Assembly: GCA_963716445.1 (NCBI GenBank)
Contig: OY970313.1
Location: forward strand, 434,001 to 498,000
Origin: JAAYBF01 sp963716445
Lineage (GTDB): Bacteria; Actinomycetota; Thermoleophilia; Solirubrobacterales; Thermoleophilaceae
DNA: 64,000 bases
Reading direction: 5' to 3'
The position numbers and the translations under genes were made by a program. Below, in pieces: positions 43,186 through 51,940 of this stretch. Within the stretch, counting starts at the first letter, position 1. Each line of letters starts with the position of its first letter. Below the pieces are notes generated by a model, which saw only the letters and a program-made list of their open reading frames with translations, had not been told where the DNA came from and did no database searches.

Positions 43186-44123
43186 CGCCCGACCGGTTCC
43201 GCGACGAGCGCGACGTGATCCTCGCGCCGCCGCCGCCGGTGCGGCGGATCGTCGTCGAGCGCGAGCCGACGGTCGTCGACCCGCCGCCTCCGGGCATGCG
43301 CCCCCGGCCGCAGCAGACCGGCATCGCCTCGACGGTCGTCCGCCGTCCCGAGCCCAGCACCGCGCCGAAGGTCGAGCGCATGCGCGCCGACGACGTCCGC
43401 ATCGCCTACGGGGACAAGGAGGCGGTTTGCGGCGTGACGATCCCCGTTCGCCAGGGCGAGGTGCTTGCGTTGATCGGCCCCTCGGGCTGCGGCAAGACGA
43501 CGCTGCTGCGCTCGTTCAACCGGTTGGTGGAGATCACGCCGACCGCCACCCGCACGGGCGTGATCTCGCTCGACGGCGAGGACGTCGACTCGATGGAGGT
43601 CACCGCGCTGCGCCGGAGGGTGAGCATGGTCTTCCAGCAGCCCAACCCGTTCCCGATGAGCGTGTTCGACAACGTCGCGTACGCGCTGCGCGAGCAGGGG
43701 TCGGGACGACCGGGCAAGGACGAGCTGTTGCCGGCCGTGACCGACGCGCTCCAACGCGCGGGCCTGTGGGACGAGGTCGGCGACGCGCTCGACCATCCGG
43801 CGCTGCGCCTGTCCGGCGGCCAGCAGCAGCGGCTGTGCATCGCGCGCGCGCTCGCCGCGCGTCCCGAGGTGCTGCTGCTCGACGAGCCGTGCTCGGCGCT
43901 CGACCCGCGTTCCACTCAGGTGATCGAGGAGCTGATCCTGCGGCTTCGCGACGACGTCGCCGTGGTGATCGTCACGCACAACATGCAACAGGCGTTGCGG
44001 ATCGCCGACCATGTCGGCTTCATGTATCTCGGCGAGCTCGTCGAGTACGGGCCGGCCGAGCAGGTCTTCGGCGCCCCGCGCGAGGTTCGCACCCGCGAGT
44101 ACGTGGGTGGTGCGTTCGGGTGA
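43173..44123 (+). CDS. pstB: phosphate ABC transporter, ATP-binding protein, with an amino-terminal extension
   Basis: A 316-residue ATPase: Walker A GPSGCGKT (102-109), Q-loop VFQQPNPFPMS, signature LSGGQQQR, Walker B LLLDEPCSALD, and H-loop VIVTHNMQQA. All motifs are intact. An extension of about 65 residues rich in Pro and Arg precedes the domain, where usual PstB proteins of about 255 residues start directly. The extension could bind a partner; its role is unknown. Confidence 0.95.
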   Translation: MDSMTPDRFRDERDVILAPPPPVRRIVVEREPTVVDPPPPGMRPRPQQTGIASTVVRRPEPSTAPKVERMRADDVRIAYGDKEAVCGVTIPVRQGEVLALIGPSGCGKTTLLRSFNRLVEITPTATRTGVISLDGEDVDSMEVTALRRRVSMVFQQPNPFPMSVFDNVAYALREQGSGRPGKDELLPAVTDALQRAGLWDEVGDALDHPALRLSGGQQQRLCIARALAARPEVLLLDEPCSALDPRSTQVIEELILRLRDDVAVVIVTHNMQQALRIADHVGFMYLGELVEYGPAEQVFGAPREVRTREYVGGAFG

Positions 44124-44836
44124 GCCGCCGGACGCTCGCGATCGCCGCAATCGGCCTCGCGCTGGTCATCGGCGGCTGCCAGTCGACCCAGGACAAGAGC
44201 GCCGAGCTCGCCAAGCAGGGCGGGGTCTCGGTAACCGAGAAGGGGCTCGAGATCGCCAAGCGTAGCCGCGAGGTGAAGGTCGCGCGCAAGGCCGTGCTCG
44301 ACGACCCGAACGGGATCGCCGCGATCGTCGAGCTGCGCAACACCGGCAAGCGGACGCTCGTGAACGTGCCGATCGCGATCGACGTGCTCGCCAAGGGCAA
44401 GAAGGTGTTCAGCAACGACGCGCCCGGCCTCGAGCGGTCGCTGGTGAGCGTCGCGGTGCTCGAGCCGGGCGAGTCGCTCGCGTGGGTCAACGATCAGGTC
44501 TTCGCCGCGGGCCCGAAGCTGAAGGCGGTCGTCGGCGCCACGTCCGAGCGGGCGCCGGCGAAGCTGCCCGAGATCGACGTCAGCCCGCCGAAGCTCGGGG
44601 GCGATCCGACGAGCGGGATCGCAGTCGAGGGCAGGGTCGCCAACCGTTCCGAGGTCCTGCAGCGCAAGCTCGTCATCTACGCGGTCGCCCGCAGGGGCGG
44701 TCGGATCGTGGCAGCCGGGCGCGGCCAGATCGAGCGGCTGAAGCCGGGCGCGTCGGCGGGCTACCAGATCTTCTTCATCGGCAACCCGGAGGGCGCGCAG
44801 GTCGAGCTGGCCGCTCCCCCGACGACCTTCCAATAG
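44120..44836 (+). CDS. lipoprotein of the pst operon
   Basis: A 238-residue protein with a short signal peptide and the lipobox VIGGC (cysteine at about residue 20). The mature part has two similar Ig-like halves (GIAAIVELRNTGKRTLVNVP and GIAVEGRVANRSEVLQRKLV). The GTG overlaps the pstB stop. It is probably anchored to the outer face of the membrane beside the transporter. No known function. Confidence 0.75.
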   Translation: MSRRTLAIAAIGLALVIGGCQSTQDKSAELAKQGGVSVTEKGLEIAKRSREVKVARKAVLDDPNGIAAIVELRNTGKRTLVNVPIAIDVLAKGKKVFSNDAPGLERSLVSVAVLEPGESLAWVNDQVFAAGPKLKAVVGATSERAPAKLPEIDVSPPKLGGDPTSGIAVEGRVANRSEVLQRKLVIYAVARRGGRIVAAGRGQIERLKPGASAGYQIFFIGNPEGAQVELAAPPTTFQ

Positions 44837-44843
44837 GAGAGAC

Positions 44844-45761
44844 ATGGCCACCAGCGAGACACTGTCAACGGAGCAGCTCGGCCAGCCCGGCGACAGCTGC
44901 CCCTCGTGCGGCTCGCCGCTGGCCGCCGACCAGCGCTACTGCTTGGAGTGCGGCTACCGGCGCGCCGCCTCGCGCGTGCCCTACGCGCAGCTGCTGGCCG
45001 GCCGCGAGCCCGACGACGTGCTGGCGCGCGAGGACGTCGCCGTGCAGGAGCCGCCCGCGTCGCCGCGCATCCCGGCGCAGCTGATGGCGGGCGCGGCTGG
45101 CGGGGCAGCCGCCCTGCTGCTCGGCTTCGGGCTGTTGCTCGGGTTCCTGATCGGCGGGGCCGACGACCAGCCGCAGCAGGTCGCGGCGCCCGTGCAGAAG
45201 CCGCCGATCGTGAACATCACGAACACCGGGGGCGGGGGAGACACCGTCGAGGCGGAGCTCACCGAGGACTGGCCGGTCGGCGAGAGCGGCTGGACGGTGC
45301 AGCTCGAGACGCTGCCGAAGGACTCCTCCGACGTGGCCGCCGTCGACGCCGCCAAGAGCGACGCCGAGTCGAAGGGCGCCACCGACGTCGGGGCGCTCGA
45401 CTCGGATGGCTACACATCCCTGAAGCCCGGCAACTACGTCATCTACTCGGGCGTGTTCACCGGCAAGGACGGCAGATCGAAGGCGCGGGACGCGCTGAAG
45501 AAGCTCAGGAAGGACTTCCCGGACGCGAAGGTCGTCCGCATCGCATCCGCGGACGCCGCCTTCGACGTCGAGGGCGAGCTGCCCGAGGAGAAGGTCGAGA
45601 CCGTCGACGACAACGCGCTCGAGGACCTCGAGAGCTCGACCGGCCTGGAGCAGCAGAAGAAGTCGGCCCAGCTGCCCGACACCATCGGCACGGGCGGCGA
45701 GGCGCCGCCCGTCGACGACGAGAAGCCCGGCGCGGGCTCCGGAGGAGACGTGATCGAGTGA
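44844..45761 (+). CDS. zinc-ribbon membrane protein with a SPOR-like exported part
   Basis: A 305-residue protein with an amino-terminal zinc ribbon (CPSCGSPLAADQRYCLECG, four cysteines, residues of about 19-37), one membrane span near residues 80-102 (GGAAALLLGFGLLLGFLIGG), and an extracytoplasmic domain with GWTVQLETLPKDSS, NYVIYSGVFTGKDGRSKARD and KKLRKDFPDAKVVRI. The latter fits a SPOR-type fold that binds denuded peptidoglycan. It fits its place before a murein hydrolase gene. Confidence 0.75.
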   Translation: MATSETLSTEQLGQPGDSCPSCGSPLAADQRYCLECGYRRAASRVPYAQLLAGREPDDVLAREDVAVQEPPASPRIPAQLMAGAAGGAAALLLGFGLLLGFLIGGADDQPQQVAAPVQKPPIVNITNTGGGGDTVEAELTEDWPVGESGWTVQLETLPKDSSDVAAVDAAKSDAESKGATDVGALDSDGYTSLKPGNYVIYSGVFTGKDGRSKARDALKKLRKDFPDAKVVRIASADAAFDVEGELPEEKVETVDDNALEDLESSTGLEQQKKSAQLPDTIGTGGEAPPVDDEKPGAGSGGDVIE

Positions 45762-46156
45762 GCGCGCTAGACCGAGTCAAGGACCGGCTGATGCCGACGG
45801 CGCCAGCCCCCGCAAACGGAGGCACGGCGTCCGTCGAGCGCTCCACGGTGTCGGAGAGCGAGCTCGCGCGCCGGCATGCGGCCGCGGCACGGCGGTTCGC
45901 CGAGGAGCAGTGGAACCTCGGCGGCCTCGCCTACGAGATGGCGATCCGCGACCACTTCCGCCTCGACGTCCTCCAGCGCGCCGCCGCGAAGGTGCAGGAG
46001 GCCGACGCCGAGCTCTCCAACCTCAGCCGGCTGCTCGAGCTCGAGCAGGCCGGAGCCGCGGGCGCGTGCGTGGAGTGCGGAGCCCTCTACGGCCGGGGCG
46101 CCGCTTTCTGCTCGAGCTGCGGCGTGCCGCTGGTGGAGAGCGTCCCACCGCGATGA
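45758..46156 (+). CDS. small zinc-ribbon cytoplasmic protein
   Basis: A 132-residue protein. The middle is a helical, probably coiled-coil region (ELARRHAAAARRFAEEQWNL, AAAKVQEADAELSNLSRLLE). The C-terminus is a zinc ribbon, CVECGALYGRGAAFCSSCG. There is no signal. It overlaps both neighbours (GTGA and ATGA). It may interact with the zinc-ribbon membrane protein encoded before it. Confidence 0.7.
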   Translation: MSALDRVKDRLMPTAPAPANGGTASVERSTVSESELARRHAAAARRFAEEQWNLGGLAYEMAIRDHFRLDVLQRAAAKVQEADAELSNLSRLLELEQAGAAGACVECGALYGRGAAFCSSCGVPLVESVPPR

Positions 46157-48120
46157 GCCGTGTCGCGCGCCTCGAGTCCGTCCTCGCCGGCGGAACGCTG
46201 ATCGCTGCGCTCGCGGTCGTGGGCACGGTTCCGGTCGAGGCGCAGGAGTCGCCAGCTCCGCCACCGCCACCAGCCGCGGTCGCGCCCGCACCGGCGAATC
46301 CGCCCGCCGACGACGTCGAGTGGGGGCCGGTCGTCGAGGAGCCCACGCCACCGCCTCCACCCGCACCGGGCGCCGGGCGCCAGCAGGCACGCGGGGGAGA
46401 CGACCGAACGCCAGTCGATCCCCCGCCATCGAGCCCGCCGCCGCCGCCGGCCTCGCCCCCGACCAACCCCGATGGCTCTCCGTCGCCGTCGAACCCGACG
46501 TACATCGACGCGCTTCCAGGCCCGGCCATGACCCAGGGCGTCCCGAACTTCGTGATCCGCAAGTTCCGAGTGCCGCTGTTCCTACTGCCGATCTACCAGG
46601 CGGCGGGGATCGAGTACGGCATTCGCTGGGAGATCCTGGCGGCGATCAACGAGATCGAGACCGACTACGGACGCAACCTCAACGTCTCCTCCGCTGGCGC
46701 GTTGGGCTGGATGCAGTTCATGCCGGCCTCTTGGCGCGCCTATGGCGTGGATGCCAACAAGGACGGGCGCAAGGACCCCTACAACCCCGTTGACGCGATC
46801 TTCGCTGCGGCCCGCTACCTGGAGGCCGCCGACTACGAGAATGACGTCCGCGGCGCGATCTTCGCCTACAACCACGCCGACTGGTACGTCGACTCCGTGC
46901 TGCTGCGCGCCCGGCTGATCTCCGGCGTCCCCGCCGACCTCGTCGGCTCGCTCACCGGACTGACCGAGGGCCGCTTCCCGATCGCCGCACGCGCTCGCTA
47001 CGCGAGCCGCGGCGAGCGCGGGGCGAAGCTCTTCGCACCCAAGGGGGCCCCAGTCGTCGCGACCGCCGATGGGATCGTCAAGGCCGTGGGACGCAGCGAG
47101 CGGCGCGGCAACTATCTGGTCCTCCAGGACGTGTACGGCAACCGCTACACCTACGCCGGCCTCGGGAGGATCACGCTCGACGTCCCGATGGCCGAGGCGC
47201 GCACCGCTCGCGGAGCCGTCGTCCACACCAAGCAGCGGCTGTTCGCCCGCCCCGACCTCGCGTCGGAGCGCCACCAGCGCAAGCTGCAGCGGGGAATGCA
47301 TCTGACCGTTGGGACCGTGATCGGTCGTGTCGGAGTGACGGAGGCCGGCAAGGCGGCACACATCGACTTCGGGATCCGTCCGGCTGGCAAGGGTGCGCCG
47401 ACGATCGATCCGAAGCCGATCCTCGACGGCTGGAAGCTGCTGGAGGCGACTGCGATCTACCGCGCGGAGGGCAAGAACGTGCTCTACGGCGACGGGCCGG
47501 GCGCGGGCCTGTCGATCGGCCAGATCATGCTGCTGCCCAAGCCGCTGCTCGAGAAGCGCGTGCTTGGCGACGAGCGGATAGACATCTACGAGGGCGGTCG
47601 CCAGGACGTCAAGGCGGGTCAGATCGACCGGCGCGTGCTCGCGACGATCGCCTACCTCGCCGAGTCCGGGCTGCGGCCGACGGTCACCTCGCTGAAGGCC
47701 GGCCATGGCTACCTGACCGCTTCGGGCAACGTCTCCCACCACTCCTCGGGCAACGCAGTGGACGTCGCGGCGATCAACGGCGTGCCGATCCTCGGACACC
47801 AGGAGCCCGGAGGGGTGACCGACCAGGCCGTCCGGAGGCTGATGCGCCTCCAAGGCACGATGCGCCCCGACCAGATCATCAGCCTCCTGGACTACGGCCA
47901 GAACACGATCGCGATGGGCGACCACCACGACCACATCCACGTCGGCTTCCAGCCGCTCTTCGGCGCCAACTTCGAGCTCGGCCGCCAGGCGATGGCAGCC
48001 CTCGAGCCCGGCCAGTGGTCCGACCTGATCGCGCGCCTGCGCGAGATCGACAACCCGGTCGTCCCCACCGAGCCGTCCAAGCACTCGCTGCCGGCGCGTA
48101 CTCAGCGTCGCGAGCGGTAG
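46153..48120 (+). CDS. three-domain exported murein hydrolase (transglycosylase, M23-like, M15-like)
   Basis: A 655-residue exported protein with a signal peptide and a Pro-rich linker up to about residue 120. Then follows an MltB-type transglycosylase (about 146-230: EILAAINEIETDYGRN with the catalytic glutamate, and GALGWMQFMPASW). A degenerate M23-like domain at about 293-415 (LFAPKGAPVVATADGIVKAV, AAHIDFGIRP) is next. The C-terminal domain, about 483-603, carries HHSSGNAVDVAA and HHDHIHVGF as in M15 peptidases. It probably cuts both glycan and peptide. As the last gene of the pst operon it links phosphate supply to wall turnover. Confidence 0.8.
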   Translation: MSRVARLESVLAGGTLIAALAVVGTVPVEAQESPAPPPPPAAVAPAPANPPADDVEWGPVVEEPTPPPPPAPGAGRQQARGGDDRTPVDPPPSSPPPPPASPPTNPDGSPSPSNPTYIDALPGPAMTQGVPNFVIRKFRVPLFLLPIYQAAGIEYGIRWEILAAINEIETDYGRNLNVSSAGALGWMQFMPASWRAYGVDANKDGRKDPYNPVDAIFAAARYLEAADYENDVRGAIFAYNHADWYVDSVLLRARLISGVPADLVGSLTGLTEGRFPIAARARYASRGERGAKLFAPKGAPVVATADGIVKAVGRSERRGNYLVLQDVYGNRYTYAGLGRITLDVPMAEARTARGAVVHTKQRLFARPDLASERHQRKLQRGMHLTVGTVIGRVGVTEAGKAAHIDFGIRPAGKGAPTIDPKPILDGWKLLEATAIYRAEGKNVLYGDGPGAGLSIGQIMLLPKPLLEKRVLGDERIDIYEGGRQDVKAGQIDRRVLATIAYLAESGLRPTVTSLKAGHGYLTASGNVSHHSSGNAVDVAAINGVPILGHQEPGGVTDQAVRRLMRLQGTMRPDQIISLLDYGQNTIAMGDHHDHIHVGFQPLFGANFELGRQAMAALEPGQWSDLIARLREIDNPVVPTEPSKHSLPARTQRRER

Positions 48121-48184
48121 GTCGCGCAACCGCGGTGCACCGGCGTCCGCCACGCAGCCGTAGCCGCGGGTCGCTTGTTGGCAA

Positions 48185-48228
48185 CTTCTCTCCAGCGTCA
48201 CCTAACCGTTACCGCTCGCTAACGGTCC
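48185..48228 (+). promoter_or_regulatory. PHO-box-like 11-bp repeats in front of phoX
   Basis: Units start at 48185, 48196, 48207 and 48218: CTTCTCTCCAG, CGTCACCTAAC, CGTTACCGCTC and GCTAACGGTCC. The middle two are strong. They end about 65 bp before the start of the PhoX-like gene and share phase and consensus with the pstS array. Confidence 0.6.
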
Positions 48229-48292
48229 GATAGCAAGCGCTCTTCGTGGCGGCCTTAGCGTCGTTTGCGACCCCACCGAGAAGGAGATTTCC

Positions 48293-49903
48293 TTGAGCAT
48301 CCGACACATGGGGCGTCGTGCGGCCGTGGGCACGGTCGCCGCCGTCTCGACCCTTTCGGCCGCGATCGCCATCGCGGCTCCGTCGCTCGTCGGCGACGAC
48401 ACCGGCCCGTCCACTCCGACCGCTCCGTACGTGCTGCCGGTCGCCGACGGCGTGAGCACGAAGTCCCTACTCACCGTCGGCGACGCCGGATCGGCCTCCA
48501 ACGACTACGAGATGGCCGGCATCCCCGACGGGCTGGGCGCCGTGAGGTCGCCCAACGGCCGCGACTTCACCCTGCTGATGAACCACGAGCTGCGCAGCAA
48601 CCAGGGCGTGCCGCGCCGTCACGGCGTCAGGGGCGCGTTCGTCTCCGAGCTGCAGATCGACAAGATCACCCACGAGGTTGAGCAGGGCGGCGACCTGATC
48701 GACCCTGGCGTCCGCTACTGGAACTACGTGACCCAGACCTACGGCGCCACGCCGTCGCCCGCTGGCGACAACCCGCGCAAGGTCGACGACCCGGCCAACC
48801 CGGCGAAGGACGACTTCCTCGCGCAGATCGCGGAGTTCGCGCGGTTCTGTTCGAGCAGCATCACCGAGGCGCGTCAGCTCTTCAACCCGTCCACCGGCAA
48901 CGGCTACAAGGGCCAGGTCTACTTCGCCAACGAGGAGGACGGCGACGAGGGCCGGCTCTTCGGCGTGACGACCGACGGCCAGGCGCAGCAGCTGCCGCGC
49001 TTCGGGCAGTTCACCTGGGAGAACACCCTCGCCGCGTTCAACCGGACCGACACTACGCTGGTGATGGGCCAGGACGACGCGACCGCCGGCCAGCAGTGGG
49101 TCTATGTCGGCCGCAAGCAGGACTCCGGCAACGAGCTCGACCGCGCCGGCCTCACCAACGGCGTACCGTTCGTGCTCGACCTCGAGGACGAGAGCATCGA
49201 CTCGGATCCCGAGTTCCGCGCTGCCTACGGCAAGGGCGTCCCGGTCCGCTTCGACCTCGGCGAGGCAGAGCAGGTCGACTGGGACCAGAGCGGCAGGCAG
49301 CAGAACCTCGACGCCGTTCAGAAGGGCCTGACGCTCAACCGGATCGAGGACGGCGCATGGGATCCACGCAACCCGTCCGATTTCTACTTCGTCACGACCG
49401 AGGGCTCGCCCGGCACGGTGCCCGGCACCAACCCGCCGGTCTCGCGTGACGGCGGTGGCCTATGGCGAGTCCGCTTCGACGACGTCGAGCGTCCGGAGCT
49501 CGGCGGCACGATCGAGCTGCTGCTCGACGGCAGCGAGGCGCCGCATCTGAACAAGCCGGACAACGTCGCGATGGACCGCCACGGCCACCTGCTGATCCAG
49601 GAGGACCCGGGCAACAACGCCCAGCTGGCCCGCATCCTCGCCTACGACGTCGACAGCGGCGAGCGTGCCGTCCTCGCCGAGTTCGACCGGGCGAAGTTCA
49701 CCGCCGGACAGCCGGACTTCCTTACCCAGGACGAGGAGTCCAGCGGCATCGTCGACGCGCATGAGCTGCTCGGCGAGCGGACCTTCCTGCTCGACGCCCA
49801 GGTGCACAAGGCGCACCCGGACGCCGACAAGGTAGAGCTCGGTCAGCTGCTCGCGCTAGAGGTTCGGAGCTGGAAGGAGGTCTTCGCCGACGCAGCTCCA
49901 TGA
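48293..49903 (+). CDS. phoX: PhoX-like alkaline phosphatase (DUF839)
   Basis: A 536-residue exported protein. The amino terminus has a twin-arginine-like signal (MGRRAAVGTVAAVSTLSAAI). The conserved parts include GRDFTLLMNHELRSNQG, PSTGNGYKGQVYFANEEDGD, DGAWDPRNPSDFYFVTTEG and PDNVAMDRHGHLLIQEDPG, which follow the PhoX/DUF839 propeller. It should release phosphate from organic esters with Ca/Fe cofactors. The TTG at 48293 has AAGGAG at good distance. A PHO-box-like repeat lies in front and a strong hairpin behind. Confidence 0.82.
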   Translation: MSIRHMGRRAAVGTVAAVSTLSAAIAIAAPSLVGDDTGPSTPTAPYVLPVADGVSTKSLLTVGDAGSASNDYEMAGIPDGLGAVRSPNGRDFTLLMNHELRSNQGVPRRHGVRGAFVSELQIDKITHEVEQGGDLIDPGVRYWNYVTQTYGATPSPAGDNPRKVDDPANPAKDDFLAQIAEFARFCSSSITEARQLFNPSTGNGYKGQVYFANEEDGDEGRLFGVTTDGQAQQLPRFGQFTWENTLAAFNRTDTTLVMGQDDATAGQQWVYVGRKQDSGNELDRAGLTNGVPFVLDLEDESIDSDPEFRAAYGKGVPVRFDLGEAEQVDWDQSGRQQNLDAVQKGLTLNRIEDGAWDPRNPSDFYFVTTEGSPGTVPGTNPPVSRDGGGLWRVRFDDVERPELGGTIELLLDGSEAPHLNKPDNVAMDRHGHLLIQEDPGNNAQLARILAYDVDSGERAVLAEFDRAKFTAGQPDFLTQDEESSGIVDAHELLGERTFLLDAQVHKAHPDADKVELGQLLALEVRSWKEVFADAAP

Positions 49904-49961
49904 GACGCGGGGTGCACACCGCGAGGCCCAGCCGCTGGAGGGACGGCGAGGGCCTTTTGGA

Positions 49962-49993
49962 GAGAACGCCGGGCCCTTGGGCCCGGCGTTCTC
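49962..49993 (+). terminator. strong palindromic terminator of phoX
   Basis: GAGAACGCCGGGCCC and GGGCCCGGCGTTCTC form a perfect 15-bp inverted repeat separated by TT, followed by ATTTC. It lies 60 bp behind the stop and may also serve the convergent gene at 50118. Confidence 0.8.
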
Positions 49994-50117
49994 ATTTCGA
50001 TGGATCGCAGCTTTCGTCGTCGCCGAGTCGACCCCGCACTTCCTCCTGCCGCGCCACTCGCAGCGCTTCCGCTACACCGACATCTCCGGAGCCGAAGAAG
50101 GGCTCCCGACTGGCGGA

Positions 50118-50537
50118 TCAGGTGCGTATGGCGCTCGGGCGAGTCAACGCCCAGATCACCCACACGTCGAGCGCGATCACGAGGATCGCCCAGAACGGGT
50201 AGTACGGGATGAAGAAGAAGTTCGCGATCGCGCTGAGCGTCGCCAGGAAGATCGCGGTGACCCCCGCCCATGCCTGACGGCCGAACAGCCCGAACCCGGT
50301 GATCACCAGCAGCGTGCCGATGATCAGGTGCAGCCAGCCCCAGGCCGTGACGTCGAGATCGAACGCGTAGGCGCGCCCGACGACGAACAGGTCGTCCTCG
50401 ATGATCGCCGCGAGGCCCGCCACGACCTGGAAGACGCCGATCATGATCAGCATGACCGCAGCGAAGCCGATGCCGGCAGTGGCCCAGCCGGACACCTCCG
50501 GCTCGTAACGGGGGTCGGGGTCGGCGTTCGCGCTCAA
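50118..50537 (-). CDS. four-span membrane protein (DUF7144-like)
   Basis: A 139-residue protein with four hydrophobic spans (GIGFAAVMLIMIGVFQVVAG, AWGWLHLIIGTLLVITGFGL, AGVTAIFLATLSAIANFFFI, PFWAILVIALDVWVIWAL). This is a common small membrane protein of actinobacteria. Function unknown. It is a single gene on the minus strand. Confidence 0.8.
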   Translation of the reverse strand: MSANADPDPRYEPEVSGWATAGIGFAAVMLIMIGVFQVVAGLAAIIEDDLFVVGRAYAFDLDVTAWGWLHLIIGTLLVITGFGLFGRQAWAGVTAIFLATLSAIANFFFIPYYPFWAILVIALDVWVIWALTRPSAIRT

Positions 50538-50671
50538 GAGCTTCTCCTTCAGGTAGTCGTTCGCGGCCCGTCGAGCGAACCGCCGTACGGCCTCAAGTCC
50601 CTGGTACGACTATCTCGGGCGCGCCACGGGCGGGCAAACCGGCCTGCCTGCGTCCGGGGGTGTGGTGTGCA

Positions 50672-51391
50672 TCACCGGCTCTGGTCGTGTTCGACGCGTC
50701 GCACGTCCTCCAGCGCCTCCTTCTCCGCGAGGTAGACGAGCGTCGCCTTGACGCGGGGGCTGACGTCGGTCGCGTAGGTGAGGCCCAGCTTGAGGAAGAT
50801 CGAGTGGATGTGCTTCTCGACCGCGCGCTTGGTCAGGACGAGCTCGTCGGCGATCGCCTGGTTGTCGTGCCCCCGTGCGACGAACGACAGGATCTCCAGC
50901 TCCCGAGGCGTCAACTCCGCGAGCGGCGACCGCTCGGCTCGGCGCCGCTCGTCGACGAGGCCCTCGACCACCTTCGCGTCGATCACCGAGCCACCTTGTG
51001 CGACGGCCTTTATGGCGGCGACGAGTTGCCCGCCGTGGTGGACGCGCTCCTTGAGCAGGTACGCCCGCCGGTCCGAGCCGTGCTCGAGGAGCGCCAGGCC
51101 GTAGCGAGGCTCGGCGAACTGGCTGAGGACCACGACTCCGACGTCCGGGTGGGTCCGCCGCAGCGTCGCGGCGATCCTCAGTCCCTCGTCGGTGTTCGAG
51201 GGTGGCATCCGGATGTCGGTGACGACCACCTCGGGGTTCAGGGCCTCCACGGCACGCAGGAGCGATCCTTCGTCCTCGCAGGTCGCGACCACGTCGATGT
51301 CCTCCTCTGCGTCGAGCAGGTGAGTCAGCGCCTCGCGCGTGAGATAGCTGTCGTCGCCGAGCGCCACACGGATCGCGCGAGCTTCTCCCAT
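50672..51391 (-). CDS. NarL/FixJ-type response regulator
   Basis: A 239-residue regulator. The receiver (acidic pair in ALGDDSYL, aspartate in VVVTDIRMP, lysine in YLLKERV) is followed by a LuxR helix-turn-helix (LTPRELEILSFVARGHDNQA, ADELVLTKRAVEKHIHSIFL). The ATG at 51391 gives a normal receiver start; one at 51427 is possible. A histidine kinase gene of the matching type lies 550 bp away at 51941. Confidence 0.9.
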   Translation of the reverse strand: MGEARAIRVALGDDSYLTREALTHLLDAEEDIDVVATCEDEGSLLRAVEALNPEVVVTDIRMPPSNTDEGLRIAATLRRTHPDVGVVVLSQFAEPRYGLALLEHGSDRRAYLLKERVHHGGQLVAAIKAVAQGGSVIDAKVVEGLVDERRRAERSPLAELTPRELEILSFVARGHDNQAIADELVLTKRAVEKHIHSIFLKLGLTYATDVSPRVKATLVYLAEKEALEDVRRVEHDQSR

Positions 51392-51534
51392 CCGTCGAGT
51401 ATCCGCCCGTCGACCGAGTGGAGTCAACCGGCGGCGACGATGGTGCGTGCACGCGGCAGGCCTGCATGAGCATCTCCTTGCTCGGTCGTGTCGCAGCCGG
51501 CACGGTGGGACCGAGCTGAACCGAAGGAGGCAGC

Positions 51535-51924
51535 TTGGGGACAGACCGACCCGTGACGGTGCTTGCGGTTGACGACCAACAGGTCTTTCGCCGTGTGGCG
51601 CGTGGCCTGATAGCGGCGACGCCGGGCTTCGAGCAGGTCGGCGAGGCCGCTTCGGGGCCGGAGGCCTTGGAGCTGGTGGCGGAACTGCATCCCGATCTCG
51701 TGCTGATCGACGTGCGGATGCCCGGAATGGACGGGATCGAGACCGCGCGCCGGCTGGCCGAGATCAACGACCGTGCGGTCGTGGTGCTCACGTCGGTCGA
51801 GTCGCTGCCGGAGCTTCCCTCGGTCGTGGCCTCGGGGGAGGCCGAGGCCTACATACGCAAGCAGGACCTGACGACGGCCTCGCTGCGCGAGGTCTGGAAG
51901 GCCCACGGCCCCCGCGCAGGCTGA
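51535..51924 (+). CDS. stand-alone receiver-domain protein
   Basis: A 129-residue CheY-like protein with no output domain: acidic pair in LAVDDQQV, phospho-acceptor aspartate in LVLIDVRMPGMDGIE, threonine in VVLTSVES, lysine in YIRKQD. The TTG start follows GGAGGCAGC. It may act as a phosphate sink or a switch for the neighbouring kinase. Confidence 0.87.
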   Translation: MGTDRPVTVLAVDDQQVFRRVARGLIAATPGFEQVGEAASGPEALELVAELHPDLVLIDVRMPGMDGIETARRLAEINDRAVVVLTSVESLPELPSVVASGEAEAYIRKQDLTTASLREVWKAHGPRAG

Positions 51925-51940
51925 CCGAGGCGCGAGCCGC

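Noticed and set aside
49977..50117. Small plus-strand gene behind the phoX terminator
   Set aside because: A short open frame exists but has no start with a ribosome binding site and overlaps the terminator and the convergent gene.
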